Under the pieces are notes generated by a model. The model ran no database searches and was not told where the DNA came from. It saw only the letters and a list, made by a program, of their open reading frames with translations. Shown here in pieces: positions 15,768-24,051 of a stretch of 64,000 bases of DNA. This stretch comes from Gemmobacter caeni (lineage in GTDB: Bacteria; Pseudomonadota; Alphaproteobacteria; Rhodobacterales; Rhodobacteraceae), in the NCBI RefSeq assembly GCF_003054195.1, contig NZ_QBKP01000007.1, positions 62,001 through 126,000 on the forward strand, in the 5' to 3' direction. Position 1 is the first letter of the stretch; each line of letters starts with the position of its first letter. Position numbers and translations under genes: made by a program.

Positions 15768-16421
15768 ATGTTCGATACCGCACTCTCCGCCGCCGATCTG
15801 GTCTTTCTGGCCAAGGGCGCGGGCATGACAATCCTTGTCACCGCGATTTCCGTGGCCATCGGCACCCTGCTTGGCATCCTGTTCGGCGTGATCCGGGTGC
15901 AGCTTGGTGCGACGCTGTCGCTGCCGCTGACCTTCTTTCTGGATATCTTCCGCTCTGTCCCGCTGCTGATCCAGCTTGTCCTAGCCAATGCCTTCATGGG
16001 CATGGTGCTGCGCCTTCAGATTTCGGGCTTCACCGTGGCCTGCGGGGTGCTGTCGCTTTACACTGCCGCCTATTGCGCCGAGATCGTGCGCGGCGGCATT
16101 GACGCTGTGCCTGCCACCACCCGCCGCGCGGCGCGCTCGCTGGGCATGAGCTGGATGCAGGACATGCGCTATATCGTGGCCCCGCTGGCGACGCGCATCG
16201 CGCTGCCCTCGTGGATCGGGCTGGCACTTGGCGTAATGAAGGATTCCGCGCTGGTCTATGTGGTGCAGGTGACCGAATTGCTGAAATCCACCCAGATCCT
16301 GATCACCCGCCTGCAAGAGCCGTTATTCCTGCTGCTGATCTGCGGCGCCTTCTACTTCCTCATCAGCTTCCCGCTGGCCCGTTTCGGCGGGTATCTTGAA
16401 AAAAGGTGGTCCCATGATTAA
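15768..16421 (+). CDS. amino-acid ABC transporter permease 2
   Basis: 217 residues, the second HisQ/HisM-type permease. The EAA motif is visible as A-E-I-V-R-G-G-I-D-A-V-P, then T-T-R-R-A-A-R-S-L-G-M-S, and K-D-S-A-L near the C-terminal helices. The start ATG lies 11 bases after permease 1 with GAGAGGGG upstream. The end overlaps the ATPase gene by 8 bases. The longer reading in the same frame runs antisense through permease 1 and is not real. Confidence 0.88.
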   Translation: MFDTALSAADLVFLAKGAGMTILVTAISVAIGTLLGILFGVIRVQLGATLSLPLTFFLDIFRSVPLLIQLVLANAFMGMVLRLQISGFTVACGVLSLYTAAYCAEIVRGGIDAVPATTRRAARSLGMSWMQDMRYIVAPLATRIALPSWIGLALGVMKDSALVYVVQVTELLKSTQILITRLQEPLFLLLICGAFYFLISFPLARFGGYLEKRWSHD

Positions 16422-17136
16422 GATCCAGAACGTCCACAAATCCTTTGGTCCGCTCAAGGTTCTCAAGGGCATTGACCTGACGGTGGAAAAGGGCGAGGTC
16501 GTCACCGTGATCGGCGGCTCGGGGTCGGGGAAATCCACGCTGCTGACCTGCATCAACGGGCTGGAGCCCATTGATACCGGCCGCATCCTCGTCGATGGCA
16601 CCGAGGTTCACGCCCGCACGACCGACCTGAACAGGCTGCGCCAGAACATTGGGATCGTGTTCCAGCAATGGAATGCTTTTCCACATCTGACCGTGCTGGA
16701 AAACGTGACGCTCGCGCCGCGCAAGGTGCTGGGGATCGGCAAGGCGGAGGCCGAGGCGATTGCGGAAAAACAGCTTCGGCATGTGGGCCTGGGCGAGAAG
16801 CTGTCGACCTTCCCGTCGCGTCTGTCGGGCGGTCAGCAGCAGCGCATGGCGATTGCCCGCGCGCTGGCCATGTCGCCCGACTACATGCTGTTCGACGAAG
16901 TGACTTCGGCGCTGGACCCGCAGTTGGTGGGTGAGGTACTGGAGACGCTCAAGATGCTGGCCGAGGAAGGCATGACCATGATCTGCGTGACGCATGAAAT
17001 GGCCTTTGCCCGCGACGTGTCGGACCGCGTGGCCTATTTCCATAAGGGGATCATGGCCGAAATCGGTGCGCCGGAACAGATTTTCGGCGATCCGCAACAC
17101 CCGGAAACGCGGGCCTTTCTGGCCAGTGTGCGCTGA
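16414..17136 (+). CDS. amino-acid ABC transporter ATP-binding protein
   Basis: 240 residues, a GlnQ/HisP-type ATPase. Walker A G-G-S-G-S-G-K-S-T, Q-loop F-Q-Q-W-N-A-F-P-H-L-T, signature L-S-G-G-Q-Q-Q-R, Walker B Y-M-L-F-D-E-V-T-S-A-L-D-P and the switch histidine in C-V-T-H-E-M are all intact. Note Walker B reads D-E-V rather than the more common D-E-P, which is normal for this subgroup. Its ATG overlaps permease 2 and has an AAAAGGTGG site. Confidence 0.93.
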   Translation: MIKIQNVHKSFGPLKVLKGIDLTVEKGEVVTVIGGSGSGKSTLLTCINGLEPIDTGRILVDGTEVHARTTDLNRLRQNIGIVFQQWNAFPHLTVLENVTLAPRKVLGIGKAEAEAIAEKQLRHVGLGEKLSTFPSRLSGGQQQRMAIARALAMSPDYMLFDEVTSALDPQLVGEVLETLKMLAEEGMTMICVTHEMAFARDVSDRVAYFHKGIMAEIGAPEQIFGDPQHPETRAFLASVR

Positions 17137-17154
17137 CCGCTTTCATGGCCGGAA

Positions 17155-17182
17155 CAAAAAAGGCGCGGGGGCAACCCCGCGC
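17155..17182 (-). terminator. terminator for the leftward reductase gene
   Basis: A perfect 8-bp GC stem (17163-17170 with 17175-17182, loop GCAA) followed on the minus strand by seven T residues. It sits between the convergent ATPase and reductase genes and may also stop rightward transcription weakly. Confidence 0.85.
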
Positions 17183-17206
17183 ATTTCGCCTTTCCGGCGC
17201 GAAAGA

Positions 17207-18244
17207 TCAGGCGACGACAGCCGCAAGGCCCATGGCCTCGAAACGATCAAGCTGCGCCAGTTCGATATCGCTCAGCGCGATGCCGTCACGCAGCGCCCTG
17301 TCGCGTGCGGCAAAGCGGCGCTCGGACGGCAGGCGCGCGCCCTGCGCCCCGATGGCGGTCAGCAGCTTCTCGCCCTCGGCAATCGGGTCACGGCCACTGC
17401 GGGCGGCAAAGACCTGCGGGTCCAGTGCGATCACCAGCGCGCCGTGACGCGGCAGCAGGTCGGTTCCGCCCATGAAATCCAGCGCCTCCTTGCTCATGAA
17501 TTCGCCCAGCATCGCGCCCGACAGCAATTCAACCATCGTCGATATGGCCGAGCCTTTGTGCCCCCCGAAGGTCAGCATCGCACCGTCCAGCGCGGCCTCG
17601 GGGTCGGTCGTCGGCTTGCCGTCGCGGTCAACGGCCCAGCCTTCCGGGATCGGCTTGCCCGCGCGGCGGTGCAATTCGATCTCGCCCCGCGCGGCAACGC
17701 TGGTCGCAAAGTCGAAGACATAGGGATGCGCGCCCTCGCGCGGCCAGCCGAAGGCCAGCGGGTTGGTGCCCAGAAGCGGTTCCTTCCCACCGGCAGGCGC
17801 CACGAAGGAATAGCTCGGGCACATCGACAGCGAGGCAAGCCCGTCCTCGGCCAGCGCCTCGACATCATGCCACAGCGCCGAGAAATGCAGACAATCGCGG
17901 ATCACCAGCGCGGCAAGGCCGGTTTCGCGGGCACGGGCCGCCAGCGCGGCGCGGGCGGTGTAAAATGCGGGGTTGGAAAACCCACCCTTTGCATCCACCT
18001 CGATTACGGATTTCCCGGCATCATGCAGTTCCGGCACCGCATCGGGCACGACCTTGCCCGCCGCCAGAACCCGCAGGCAGCCCTCGATCCGGTAAATGCC
18101 GTGGGACTTGCAGTTGTCGCGCTCGCCCACAACGATCACACGGGCCACCGCCCCGGCGCTTTCGGGGCGCACACCGGCACGGGTGAAGATGGTTTCGACA
18201 CGCGTCAGCAGCGCATCGCAGGACAGGATATTGGGCTCGGCCAT
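17207..18244 (-). CDS. Ldh2/malate dehydrogenase family NAD(P)H oxidoreductase, candidate pyrroline-2-carboxylate reductase
   Basis: 345 residues from an ATG with a good AAGGAGA site; upstream in-frame starts would add 36 residues without support. The family signatures are seen: S-H-G-I-Y-R (substrate-binding His), a T-N-P-L-A-F-G-W-P segment and the C-terminal G-G-H-K-G-S-A. Ldh2-family enzymes include DpkA, which reduces Δ1-pyrroline/piperideine-2-carboxylate. Beside an aconitase-X type hydroxyproline dehydratase, which yields pyrroline-2-carboxylate, that role is the best inference: reduction to L-proline. Another 2-oxo-acid or ureidoglycolate-type substrate remains possible. Confidence 0.78.
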   Translation of the reverse strand: MAEPNILSCDALLTRVETIFTRAGVRPESAGAVARVIVVGERDNCKSHGIYRIEGCLRVLAAGKVVPDAVPELHDAGKSVIEVDAKGGFSNPAFYTARAALAARARETGLAALVIRDCLHFSALWHDVEALAEDGLASLSMCPSYSFVAPAGGKEPLLGTNPLAFGWPREGAHPYVFDFATSVAARGEIELHRRAGKPIPEGWAVDRDGKPTTDPEAALDGAMLTFGGHKGSAISTMVELLSGAMLGEFMSKEALDFMGGTDLLPRHGALVIALDPQVFAARSGRDPIAEGEKLLTAIGAQGARLPSERRFAARDRALRDGIALSDIELAQLDRFEAMGLAAVVA

Positions 18245-18299
18245 GCTTGGGCAGTCTCCTTCAGGAAGGCGGTGGGTGGGCAGGCCGGGCGTCGCGCGC

Positions 18300-18950
18300 C
18301 TACCTGTCCACGTCGATATAAGTGCAGGCCCAGAACACGCGGGCCTCGTCATCGTCGAGGGCGCGCAAGCCGTGCTTCAGCGTGCTGTCGAAATAGGCGC
18401 AGTCGCCCGGTTCCAGCACGACAGGCTGGTAATGCTCCACCACCAGCTCGATCCGGCCGGACAGCACATACAGCGTTTCCTCGCCGTCATGCGCCTCAAG
18501 CTCGGACGGCTTCAGCGGCGCGCGTTTTTCGACACGGGTCACCAGCGGGATGATCTTCTTCTCGGCCAGCGCGTTGCAAAGCACCTCGTATTCGAAGTTC
18601 TTCGAACGCACCTTGCGGCCCTGACCCGCCTTGGTCACCGTCATGCGCGTGGTCTGATGCGCCTCGTGATCTGACGAGAACAGCCGCTCCATCCCGATGT
18701 CATAGGCCCGCGCGATGCGGACAAGGTTTTCGTAGCTTGGCGAGACGCGACCGTTTTCGATCTTGTGGATCGTCGACACGGCAAGACCCGTCCGCTGCGC
18801 CGCCGCCTCCAGGGTCAGGCCGCAGGCCTGACGCACGGATTTCATCCGGTTCCCCAGGTCCGACCGCAGCTGCAGGCGTTCGGCCTCCCAGTCGTCCCCG
18901 GTCTGATCGGAGTCGACGGCGCCGTCCAAGGATTTTTCCGTTTGCGTCAT
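18300..18950 (-). CDS. XRE family regulator with C-terminal cupin domain
   Basis: 216 residues: a helix-turn-helix of the XRE type (about 30-85, L-T-L-E-A-A-A-Q-R-T-G-L-A-V-S-T-I-H-K-I) and a cupin sensor (about 145-212, with G-E-E-T-L-Y-V-L-S-G and L-E-P-G-D-C-A-Y-F-D). Regulators of this build control amino-acid and amine catabolism. It lies 55 bases upstream of the reductase gene on the same strand and is divergent from the aconitase-X gene; its own upstream region shares an 11-mer with the importer promoter, so it may control the whole hydroxyproline region. Confidence 0.88.
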   Translation of the reverse strand: MTQTEKSLDGAVDSDQTGDDWEAERLQLRSDLGNRMKSVRQACGLTLEAAAQRTGLAVSTIHKIENGRVSPSYENLVRIARAYDIGMERLFSSDHEAHQTTRMTVTKAGQGRKVRSKNFEYEVLCNALAEKKIIPLVTRVEKRAPLKPSELEAHDGEETLYVLSGRIELVVEHYQPVVLEPGDCAYFDSTLKHGLRALDDDEARVFWACTYIDVDR

Positions 18951-18961
18951 ATTTTTCTTTT
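18951..18961 (-). promoter_or_regulatory. 11-mer shared with importer promoter, candidate XRE autoregulatory site
   Basis: AAAAGAAAAAT on the minus strand lies directly before the XRE gene start and is identical to 14142-14152. A related AAAAGAGAAT lies in the same divergent gap at about 19026-19035, on the plus strand facing the aconitase-X gene. Because one copy overlaps a ribosome-binding position, chance similarity of A-rich sequence cannot be excluded. Confidence 0.35.
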
Positions 18962-19114
18962 CTTACCAGTTGTGATCGTTTAAGCATATTTCCATGGCGA
19001 CTGCAAGATTAGCAATCTGCCAGCAGAAAAGAGAATCCCAAAGTCGGCCCTTTCGGTGCCGTTGCGCGTGAAATCCGCGAAACGGCAGGTCTTCGACGGG
19101 CAACGAGGTCAACC

Positions 19115-20803
19115 ATGGCAACCATGATCGTTTCCGCATCGGTTCAGGGGCCGCTCCTCGTCTGCGACGAAGGGCTGAGTGTCTGGGGCGGCGTGAACCC
19201 GTCCACGGGCGAGATCATCGACGCGCTGCACCCGCAACGCGGGCATTCGCTTGCCGGTCAGATCGTGATGATGCCGACCAGCCGGGGGTCTTGCACCGGC
19301 AGCGGTGTGCTTTTGGGTCTGGCCTTCGCAGGGAATGCCCCGCGCGCCCTGATCTTCCGCGAGGGCGAGGACATCCTGACGCTGGGCGCACTGGTCGCCG
19401 GGCGGCTGTTCGGGCATGGCATCGCCGTGCTGCGTCTCAGCCCCGCCGAATATGATGCGCTGGCCCGCGAAACTGCCGCCAGCATCACCCCCGACGCGCT
19501 GACCGCCGGAGCGCTGACCCTGCTGCTTGCCCCCGCCGGAGACCGGGATCTGGAGCTGACGGCAGCCGACCGGGCCTTCCTTGACGGGCAGCATGGCGAG
19601 GCGGCGCGGCTGGCCATGGAGATCATCGTCACCATGGCGCGTGCGCAGAGCGCCCCGCGCCTGACCGATGTCAGCCGCGTGCATATCGACGGCTGCATCT
19701 ACGCCAGCCCGGCCTTCCTGACCTTTGCCCGCGGCATGGCCGACAAGGGCGCACGGGTGCGCGTTCCGACCACAATGAACGCCATTTCGGTGGATCACGC
19801 CAACTGGCGCGTGCAGGGCGTCGCTCCTGCCTTCGGCACTCCGGCTGCGGGGCTGGCCGATGCCTATGTCGAGATGGGCGCGAAGCCCAGCTTCACCTGC
19901 GCCCCCTATCTGCTGGAGGATCGCCCCGGCACGGGCGAAGACATAGCATGGGCCGAAAGCAATGCGGTGATCTATGCCAACAGCGTGCTGGGCGCGCGCA
20001 CGGTGAAACACGCTGATTTCATGGATCTCTGCATCGCGCTGACCGGACGCACCGCGCTTGCCGGGGTCTACCTGCCGGAAAACCGCGCGCCGCGCCGGAT
20101 CATCGATGTGGCCCTGCCGGACGGGGCCGACGATGCCTTCTGGCCCATGCTCGGCTGGCTGGTGGGTCGCGCCGCACCGGACCGTATTCCGCGGATCCGG
20201 GGGCTGGAACAGGCGCAGCCTTCGCAGGATGATCTGAAGGCGCTTTGCGCCGCCTTCGGCACGACCTCAGCCGCGCCAATGCTGCATGTCGCGGGCCTCA
20301 CGCCCGAGGCAGGCCTGCCCCCCGCGCCCGAGGCAGACACCGTGACGCTTGGCCCTGCCGATTTCGCCCGGCTCTGGCAGGACTTCAATCGCGGTCCGGC
20401 GCAGGTCGATCTGGTTGCGCTTGGCAGCCCGCATTTCTCGGCGGACGAATGCGCGCTTTTCGCAGATCTGATGGCGGGAAGCCGCGTGCATCCCGAAGTC
20501 ACCACGATCATCACGCTTGGCCGCGACACACTTGCAGTGATCGGGCGGAACGGGGTGCAGGCCCGGCTGGAAGCCGCGGGCGTCAGGATCATTCCCGATC
20601 TGTGCTGGTGCTCGATCTCGGAGCCGGTCTTTCCGCCACAGGCAAAGGTGCTGATGACCAATTCCGGCAAATACGCCCATTACGCGCCGGGGCTGAGCAA
20701 CCGCAGCATCCGCTTCGGCGCGCTTGCCCAATGCGCCGAAACGGCGCGCAGCGGGCTGGCACCTGCCCAGCCCCCCGGCTGGGTGACGCAAGCCACAATC
20801 TGA
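19115..20803 (+). CDS. aconitase X, probable cis-3-hydroxy-L-proline dehydratase
   Basis: 562 residues: an N-terminal swivel-like small domain (DUF126, about 1-135, with P-T-S-R-G-S-C-T-G-S) fused to the aconitase-X catalytic domain (DUF521, about 150-560). Conserved blocks include H-I-D-G-C, P-T-T-M-N-A-I-S-V-D, G-M-A-D-K-G-A and the C-terminal T-N-S-G-K-Y-A-H-Y-A-P-G with later Cys residues that can hold an Fe-S cluster. Fused bacterial AcnX proteins are known to dehydrate cis-3-hydroxy-L-proline to pyrroline-2-carboxylate; separate subunits act in the archaeal mevalonate pathway. The hydroxyproline setting strongly favours the first role. Confidence 0.88.
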   Translation: MATMIVSASVQGPLLVCDEGLSVWGGVNPSTGEIIDALHPQRGHSLAGQIVMMPTSRGSCTGSGVLLGLAFAGNAPRALIFREGEDILTLGALVAGRLFGHGIAVLRLSPAEYDALARETAASITPDALTAGALTLLLAPAGDRDLELTAADRAFLDGQHGEAARLAMEIIVTMARAQSAPRLTDVSRVHIDGCIYASPAFLTFARGMADKGARVRVPTTMNAISVDHANWRVQGVAPAFGTPAAGLADAYVEMGAKPSFTCAPYLLEDRPGTGEDIAWAESNAVIYANSVLGARTVKHADFMDLCIALTGRTALAGVYLPENRAPRRIIDVALPDGADDAFWPMLGWLVGRAAPDRIPRIRGLEQAQPSQDDLKALCAAFGTTSAAPMLHVAGLTPEAGLPPAPEADTVTLGPADFARLWQDFNRGPAQVDLVALGSPHFSADECALFADLMAGSRVHPEVTTIITLGRDTLAVIGRNGVQARLEAAGVRIIPDLCWCSISEPVFPPQAKVLMTNSGKYAHYAPGLSNRSIRFGALAQCAETARSGLAPAQPPGWVTQATI

Positions 20804-20848
20804 CGCGGGGGTTCCCCCTGCCCTTCCCACGAACCAACGGAGCCTCCG

Positions 20849-21808
20849 ATGAAGAAAGACGTATTTCTGGGCACGATCCCTGCATTGCTGACGCCCTGCA
20901 CCGCAGACCGTCAGCCCGATTTCGACGCCCTTGTGCGCAAGGGACAAGAGATGATGGCGGCCGGCATGTCCGGCGTGGTCTATTGCGGGTCATGCGGCGA
21001 CTGGCCGCTGCTGACCGACGAACAGCGGATGGAAGGCGTGGAACGTCTGACGAAGGCCGGGGTGCCGGTCGTCGTCGGCACCGGCGCCATCAACACCAGA
21101 TCCGCCGTGGCCCATGCCGCCCATGCCCAGAAGATCGGCGCCGCCGGTCTGATGGTCATTCCGCGGGTGCTGTCGCGCGGGCTTTCGGTCGCGGCACAGC
21201 GCAACCATTTCAAGGCCATCCTCGACGCGGCGCCGGATGTGCCGGCCATCATCTACAACAGCCCCTATTACGGCTATTCAACCAAGGCCGACCTGTTCTT
21301 CGCTCTGCGCGCCGAGCACAGAAATCTGATCGGTTTCAAGGAATTCGGCGGCAAGGCGGATCTGAGCTATGCGGCGGAACACATCACCTCGCAGGATGAC
21401 GAGGTGATCCTGATGGTGGGCGTGGATACCGAGGTCTACCACGGTTTCGTCAAATGCGGCGCGGTGGGCGCGATCACCGGAATCGGCACGATCTTCCCGA
21501 AGGAATCGCTGCTTCAGGTCGCGCTGTCACGTCGCGCCGCCGAGGGCTGCCCCGAAGCCGACCTCCGCGCGCGCGAGTTTGCCGAGGCATTCTCGGTGCT
21601 GGCCAAATTCGACGAGGGTGTCGATCTCGTACTTTACTTCAAGCATCTCATGGTGCTGAAGGGCGAAAGCGAGTATGCGCTCAACATCAATGAAACCGAT
21701 GCGCTGTCGCCCTCGCAGGCCAAATTCTGTGAAGCGCAGTTCCATCAGTTCAACAAGTGGTTCGCCGCATGGTCGCGTCAGGGCGGGGTGATCGCTGAAT
21801 GCATGTGA
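20849..21808 (+). CDS. DHDPS family protein, probable 1-pyrroline-4-hydroxy-2-carboxylate deaminase
   Basis: 319 residues, an (αβ)8-barrel of the dihydrodipicolinate synthase/N-acetylneuraminate lyase family. The Schiff-base lysine is K164 in I-G-F-K-E-F-G-G and the partner tyrosine Y136 in I-I-Y-N-S-P-Y. Sequence features such as Y-C-G-S-C-G-D-W-P and a C-terminal extension match the hydroxyproline-pathway deaminases (LhpC-like), which convert pyrroline-4-hydroxy-2-carboxylate to 2-oxoglutarate semialdehyde plus ammonia. Its stop overlaps the epimerase start by 10 bases. Confidence 0.85.
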   Translation: MKKDVFLGTIPALLTPCTADRQPDFDALVRKGQEMMAAGMSGVVYCGSCGDWPLLTDEQRMEGVERLTKAGVPVVVGTGAINTRSAVAHAAHAQKIGAAGLMVIPRVLSRGLSVAAQRNHFKAILDAAPDVPAIIYNSPYYGYSTKADLFFALRAEHRNLIGFKEFGGKADLSYAAEHITSQDDEVILMVGVDTEVYHGFVKCGAVGAITGIGTIFPKESLLQVALSRRAAEGCPEADLRAREFAEAFSVLAKFDEGVDLVLYFKHLMVLKGESEYALNINETDALSPSQAKFCEAQFHQFNKWFAAWSRQGGVIAECM

Positions 21809-22731
21809 TCGACAGCCATACCGGCGGGGAGCCGACACGGGTGATCCTCGACGGCGGTCCCGATCTCGGGGCCGGGCCTCTGGCCGAACGGGCAATGCGG
21901 CTTGCCACGGAATACCGGGATTTCTACCGCTCGGTCATTCTTGAACCGCGCGGGCAGCCCGCCATGGTCTGTGCCCTGCTGGTTCCGCCGGTCGATCCGA
22001 CCTGCGTGACCGGGGTGATCTACTTCGACGCCGAGGCGGTTCTGGGCATGTGCGGCCATGGCACCATCGGGCTGGCGGTGACGCTGGCCCATCTGGGCCG
22101 CATCGGCATCGGCCAGCACCGGATCGAAACGCCGGTCGGGGTGGTGACGGTCGATCTGCTGGACCCGACCACGGTTCGGGTGACGAATGTCGAAAGTCGC
22201 CGCACCCGCAGCGGCGTTTCGGTCGAGGTCGCGGGCGTCGGCACTGTCACCGGCGATCTGGCCTATGGCGGCAACGGCTTCTTCATTGTCGATCCCAGCC
22301 CGATCCCTGTCACCGCCCCGAACATCCGTCAGCTGACCGAGGTTACCATTGCGGTGCGCGAGGCGCTTCAGACGGCGGGAATCACCTGCGCGCCAGGCAT
22401 GCCGGTCGATCATGTGATCTTCTACGGCCCCCCTGAAACGCCGGAAGGTCACAGCCGCAACTTCGTGCTGTGCCCCGATGACGCCTATGACCGCTCGCCC
22501 TGCGGCACCGGCAGTTCGGCCCGGCTGGCCTGTCTTGCTGCCGCCGGACGCCTGGCAGAAGGCGCCGAGATCGTGCAGGAAAGCATCATCGGCAGCACCT
22601 ATCGGCTGTCCTGGCGCAAGGGGGCGAATGGCGGGGTCATCCCCTCGATCACCGGCCGCGCCTATGTGATGGCGGAAAGCCGGCTGATCTTTCAGGCGGA
22701 AGATCCGTTCCGGCTGGGCATCGTGCTCTGA
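21799..22731 (+). CDS. 4-hydroxyproline 2-epimerase (proline racemase family)
   Basis: 310 residues with both catalytic cysteines: C85 in M-C-G-H-G-T and C235 in D-R-S-P-C-G-T-G. The start H-x-I-D-S-H-T-G-G-E-P-T-R and the later Y-G-G-N-G-F-F block are typical of the epimerase group, which turns trans-4-hydroxy-L-proline into cis-4-hydroxy-D-proline. It begins the 4-hydroxyproline route, followed by the D-amino-acid dehydrogenase, the deaminase and the semialdehyde dehydrogenase of this region. A terminator follows at once. Confidence 0.93.
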   Translation: MHVIDSHTGGEPTRVILDGGPDLGAGPLAERAMRLATEYRDFYRSVILEPRGQPAMVCALLVPPVDPTCVTGVIYFDAEAVLGMCGHGTIGLAVTLAHLGRIGIGQHRIETPVGVVTVDLLDPTTVRVTNVESRRTRSGVSVEVAGVGTVTGDLAYGGNGFFIVDPSPIPVTAPNIRQLTEVTIAVREALQTAGITCAPGMPVDHVIFYGPPETPEGHSRNFVLCPDDAYDRSPCGTGSSARLACLAAAGRLAEGAEIVQESIIGSTYRLSWRKGANGGVIPSITGRAYVMAESRLIFQAEDPFRLGIVL

Positions 22732-22737
22732 CCCCAG

Positions 22738-22762
22738 CCCCGGCCGTCAGGGCCGGGGTTTT
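22738..22762 (+). terminator. Rho-independent terminator after the epimerase gene
   Basis: CCCCGGCC (22738-22745) pairs perfectly with GGCCGGGG (22751-22758), loop of five, followed by TTTT-CC-TTT. It ends the aconitase-X/deaminase/epimerase operon or attenuates it before the dehydrogenase gene. Confidence 0.85.
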
Positions 22763-22786
22763 CCTTTGCTTTCATGGCTGAACGGA

Positions 22787-24037
22787 ATGCCACATCCCAC
22801 CCAAACGGAAATCATCGTCATCGGCGCCGGGATCATCGGCGTGACCGCCGCGCTGGCGCTTCAGGCCGAGGGGCACCGCGTGCGCCTGCTGGATCGCAAG
22901 GGCGTGGCCGCCGAAACCTCGCGCGGAAACGCCGGGGCCTTCGCCTTTGCCGAGCTGGAACCGCTGGCCACCCCCGGCATTCTGCGCAAGGCACCGAAAT
23001 GGCTGCTGGACCCGCTGGGGCCGCTGTCGCTGCGCCTGGCCTATGCGGCGCAGATCCTGCCGTGGATGTGGCATTTCTGGCGCGCGACGGCGCCTTCACG
23101 CTACGAGGCGGCGGTGCAGGCGCAATCAGGGCTGATGCGGCTGTCACAACAGGCGCTGGAGCGGCTGATCACGCGCGTTGACGGGGAACCCCTGATGCGG
23201 CGCGAAGGCCAGCTTCAGGTCTATGAGGGGCAGGCGCAGTTCGCCGCCTCGCTGCCCGCATGGGAATTGCGCCGCCGCCATGGCATCGCCTTCGACCTGC
23301 TGGAAAGCCCGGCGGCGATTGCGGAGATCCAGCCGGGGCTGAACCCGCGCTTTACCCATGCAGGCTTTACCCCAGGCTGGATGAATACCGTCGATCCCGC
23401 GCGCTGGACCGAACACCTCGCCGCTGCCTTCGTAAATGCAGGCGGGATGATCGAGGTGGCAGATGTTCGTGCGATCAGGCCGCGCGAGGCGGGCGCGGAT
23501 GTCATCACCGCCACCGGCCCCCGCGCCGCCGCGCAGGTGGTCGTTGCCGCCGGGGCGTGGTCGCATCATCTTGCCCGGACGCTGGGCCACCGCATCCCGC
23601 TCGACACCGAACGCGGCTACAACACCACCTTCCCCACGGCCAGTTTCGATCTGCGTACCCATCTGACCTTCAGCAATCACGGCTTCGTCGTCAGCCGCAT
23701 TGGCGAGGGCCTGCGCGTCGGCGGCGCGGTAGAGCTGGGCGGCCTGAACCTTCCGCCGAACTACAGGCGCGCCGAAATCCTTGTGCGCAAGACAGCCGAG
23801 TTTCTGCCCGGTTTCGATCCGAATGGCGGCACGCAATGGATGGGTTTCCGCCCTTCGCTGCCTGACAGCCTGCCGGTCATCGCCCGCGCACCGGGGGCTG
23901 ACCGGGTGATCTATGCTTTTGGCCACGGCCATCTGGGTTTGACCCAATCCGCCGGAACCGCCGAACTGGTCGCAGCGCTTGTCGCGGGCCGGGCGCCTGC
24001 GCTGTCGCTCGCCCCCTTCGACCCGCGCCGGTTCTGA
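22787..24037 (+). CDS. FAD-dependent D-amino acid dehydrogenase (candidate D-hydroxyproline dehydrogenase)
   Basis: 416 residues from the ATG; an in-frame TTG seven codons earlier is possible but abuts the terminator. N-terminal FAD-binding motif I-V-I-G-A-G-I-I-G-V-T (about 9-19), then the D-R-K ribose-binding end, and the C-terminal G-H-G-H-L-G-L-T-Q-S motif typical of DadA-like D-amino-acid dehydrogenases. It should oxidise cis-4-hydroxy-D-proline to pyrroline-4-hydroxy-2-carboxylate. A ribosome-binding site is weak, which fits expression by read-through from the epimerase operon. Confidence 0.85.
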   Translation: MPHPTQTEIIVIGAGIIGVTAALALQAEGHRVRLLDRKGVAAETSRGNAGAFAFAELEPLATPGILRKAPKWLLDPLGPLSLRLAYAAQILPWMWHFWRATAPSRYEAAVQAQSGLMRLSQQALERLITRVDGEPLMRREGQLQVYEGQAQFAASLPAWELRRRHGIAFDLLESPAAIAEIQPGLNPRFTHAGFTPGWMNTVDPARWTEHLAAAFVNAGGMIEVADVRAIRPREAGADVITATGPRAAAQVVVAAGAWSHHLARTLGHRIPLDTERGYNTTFPTASFDLRTHLTFSNHGFVVSRIGEGLRVGGAVELGGLNLPPNYRRAEILVRKTAEFLPGFDPNGGTQWMGFRPSLPDSLPVIARAPGADRVIYAFGHGHLGLTQSAGTAELVAALVAGRAPALSLAPFDPRRF

Positions 24038-24051
24038 ACCGGCCCCTGGCC

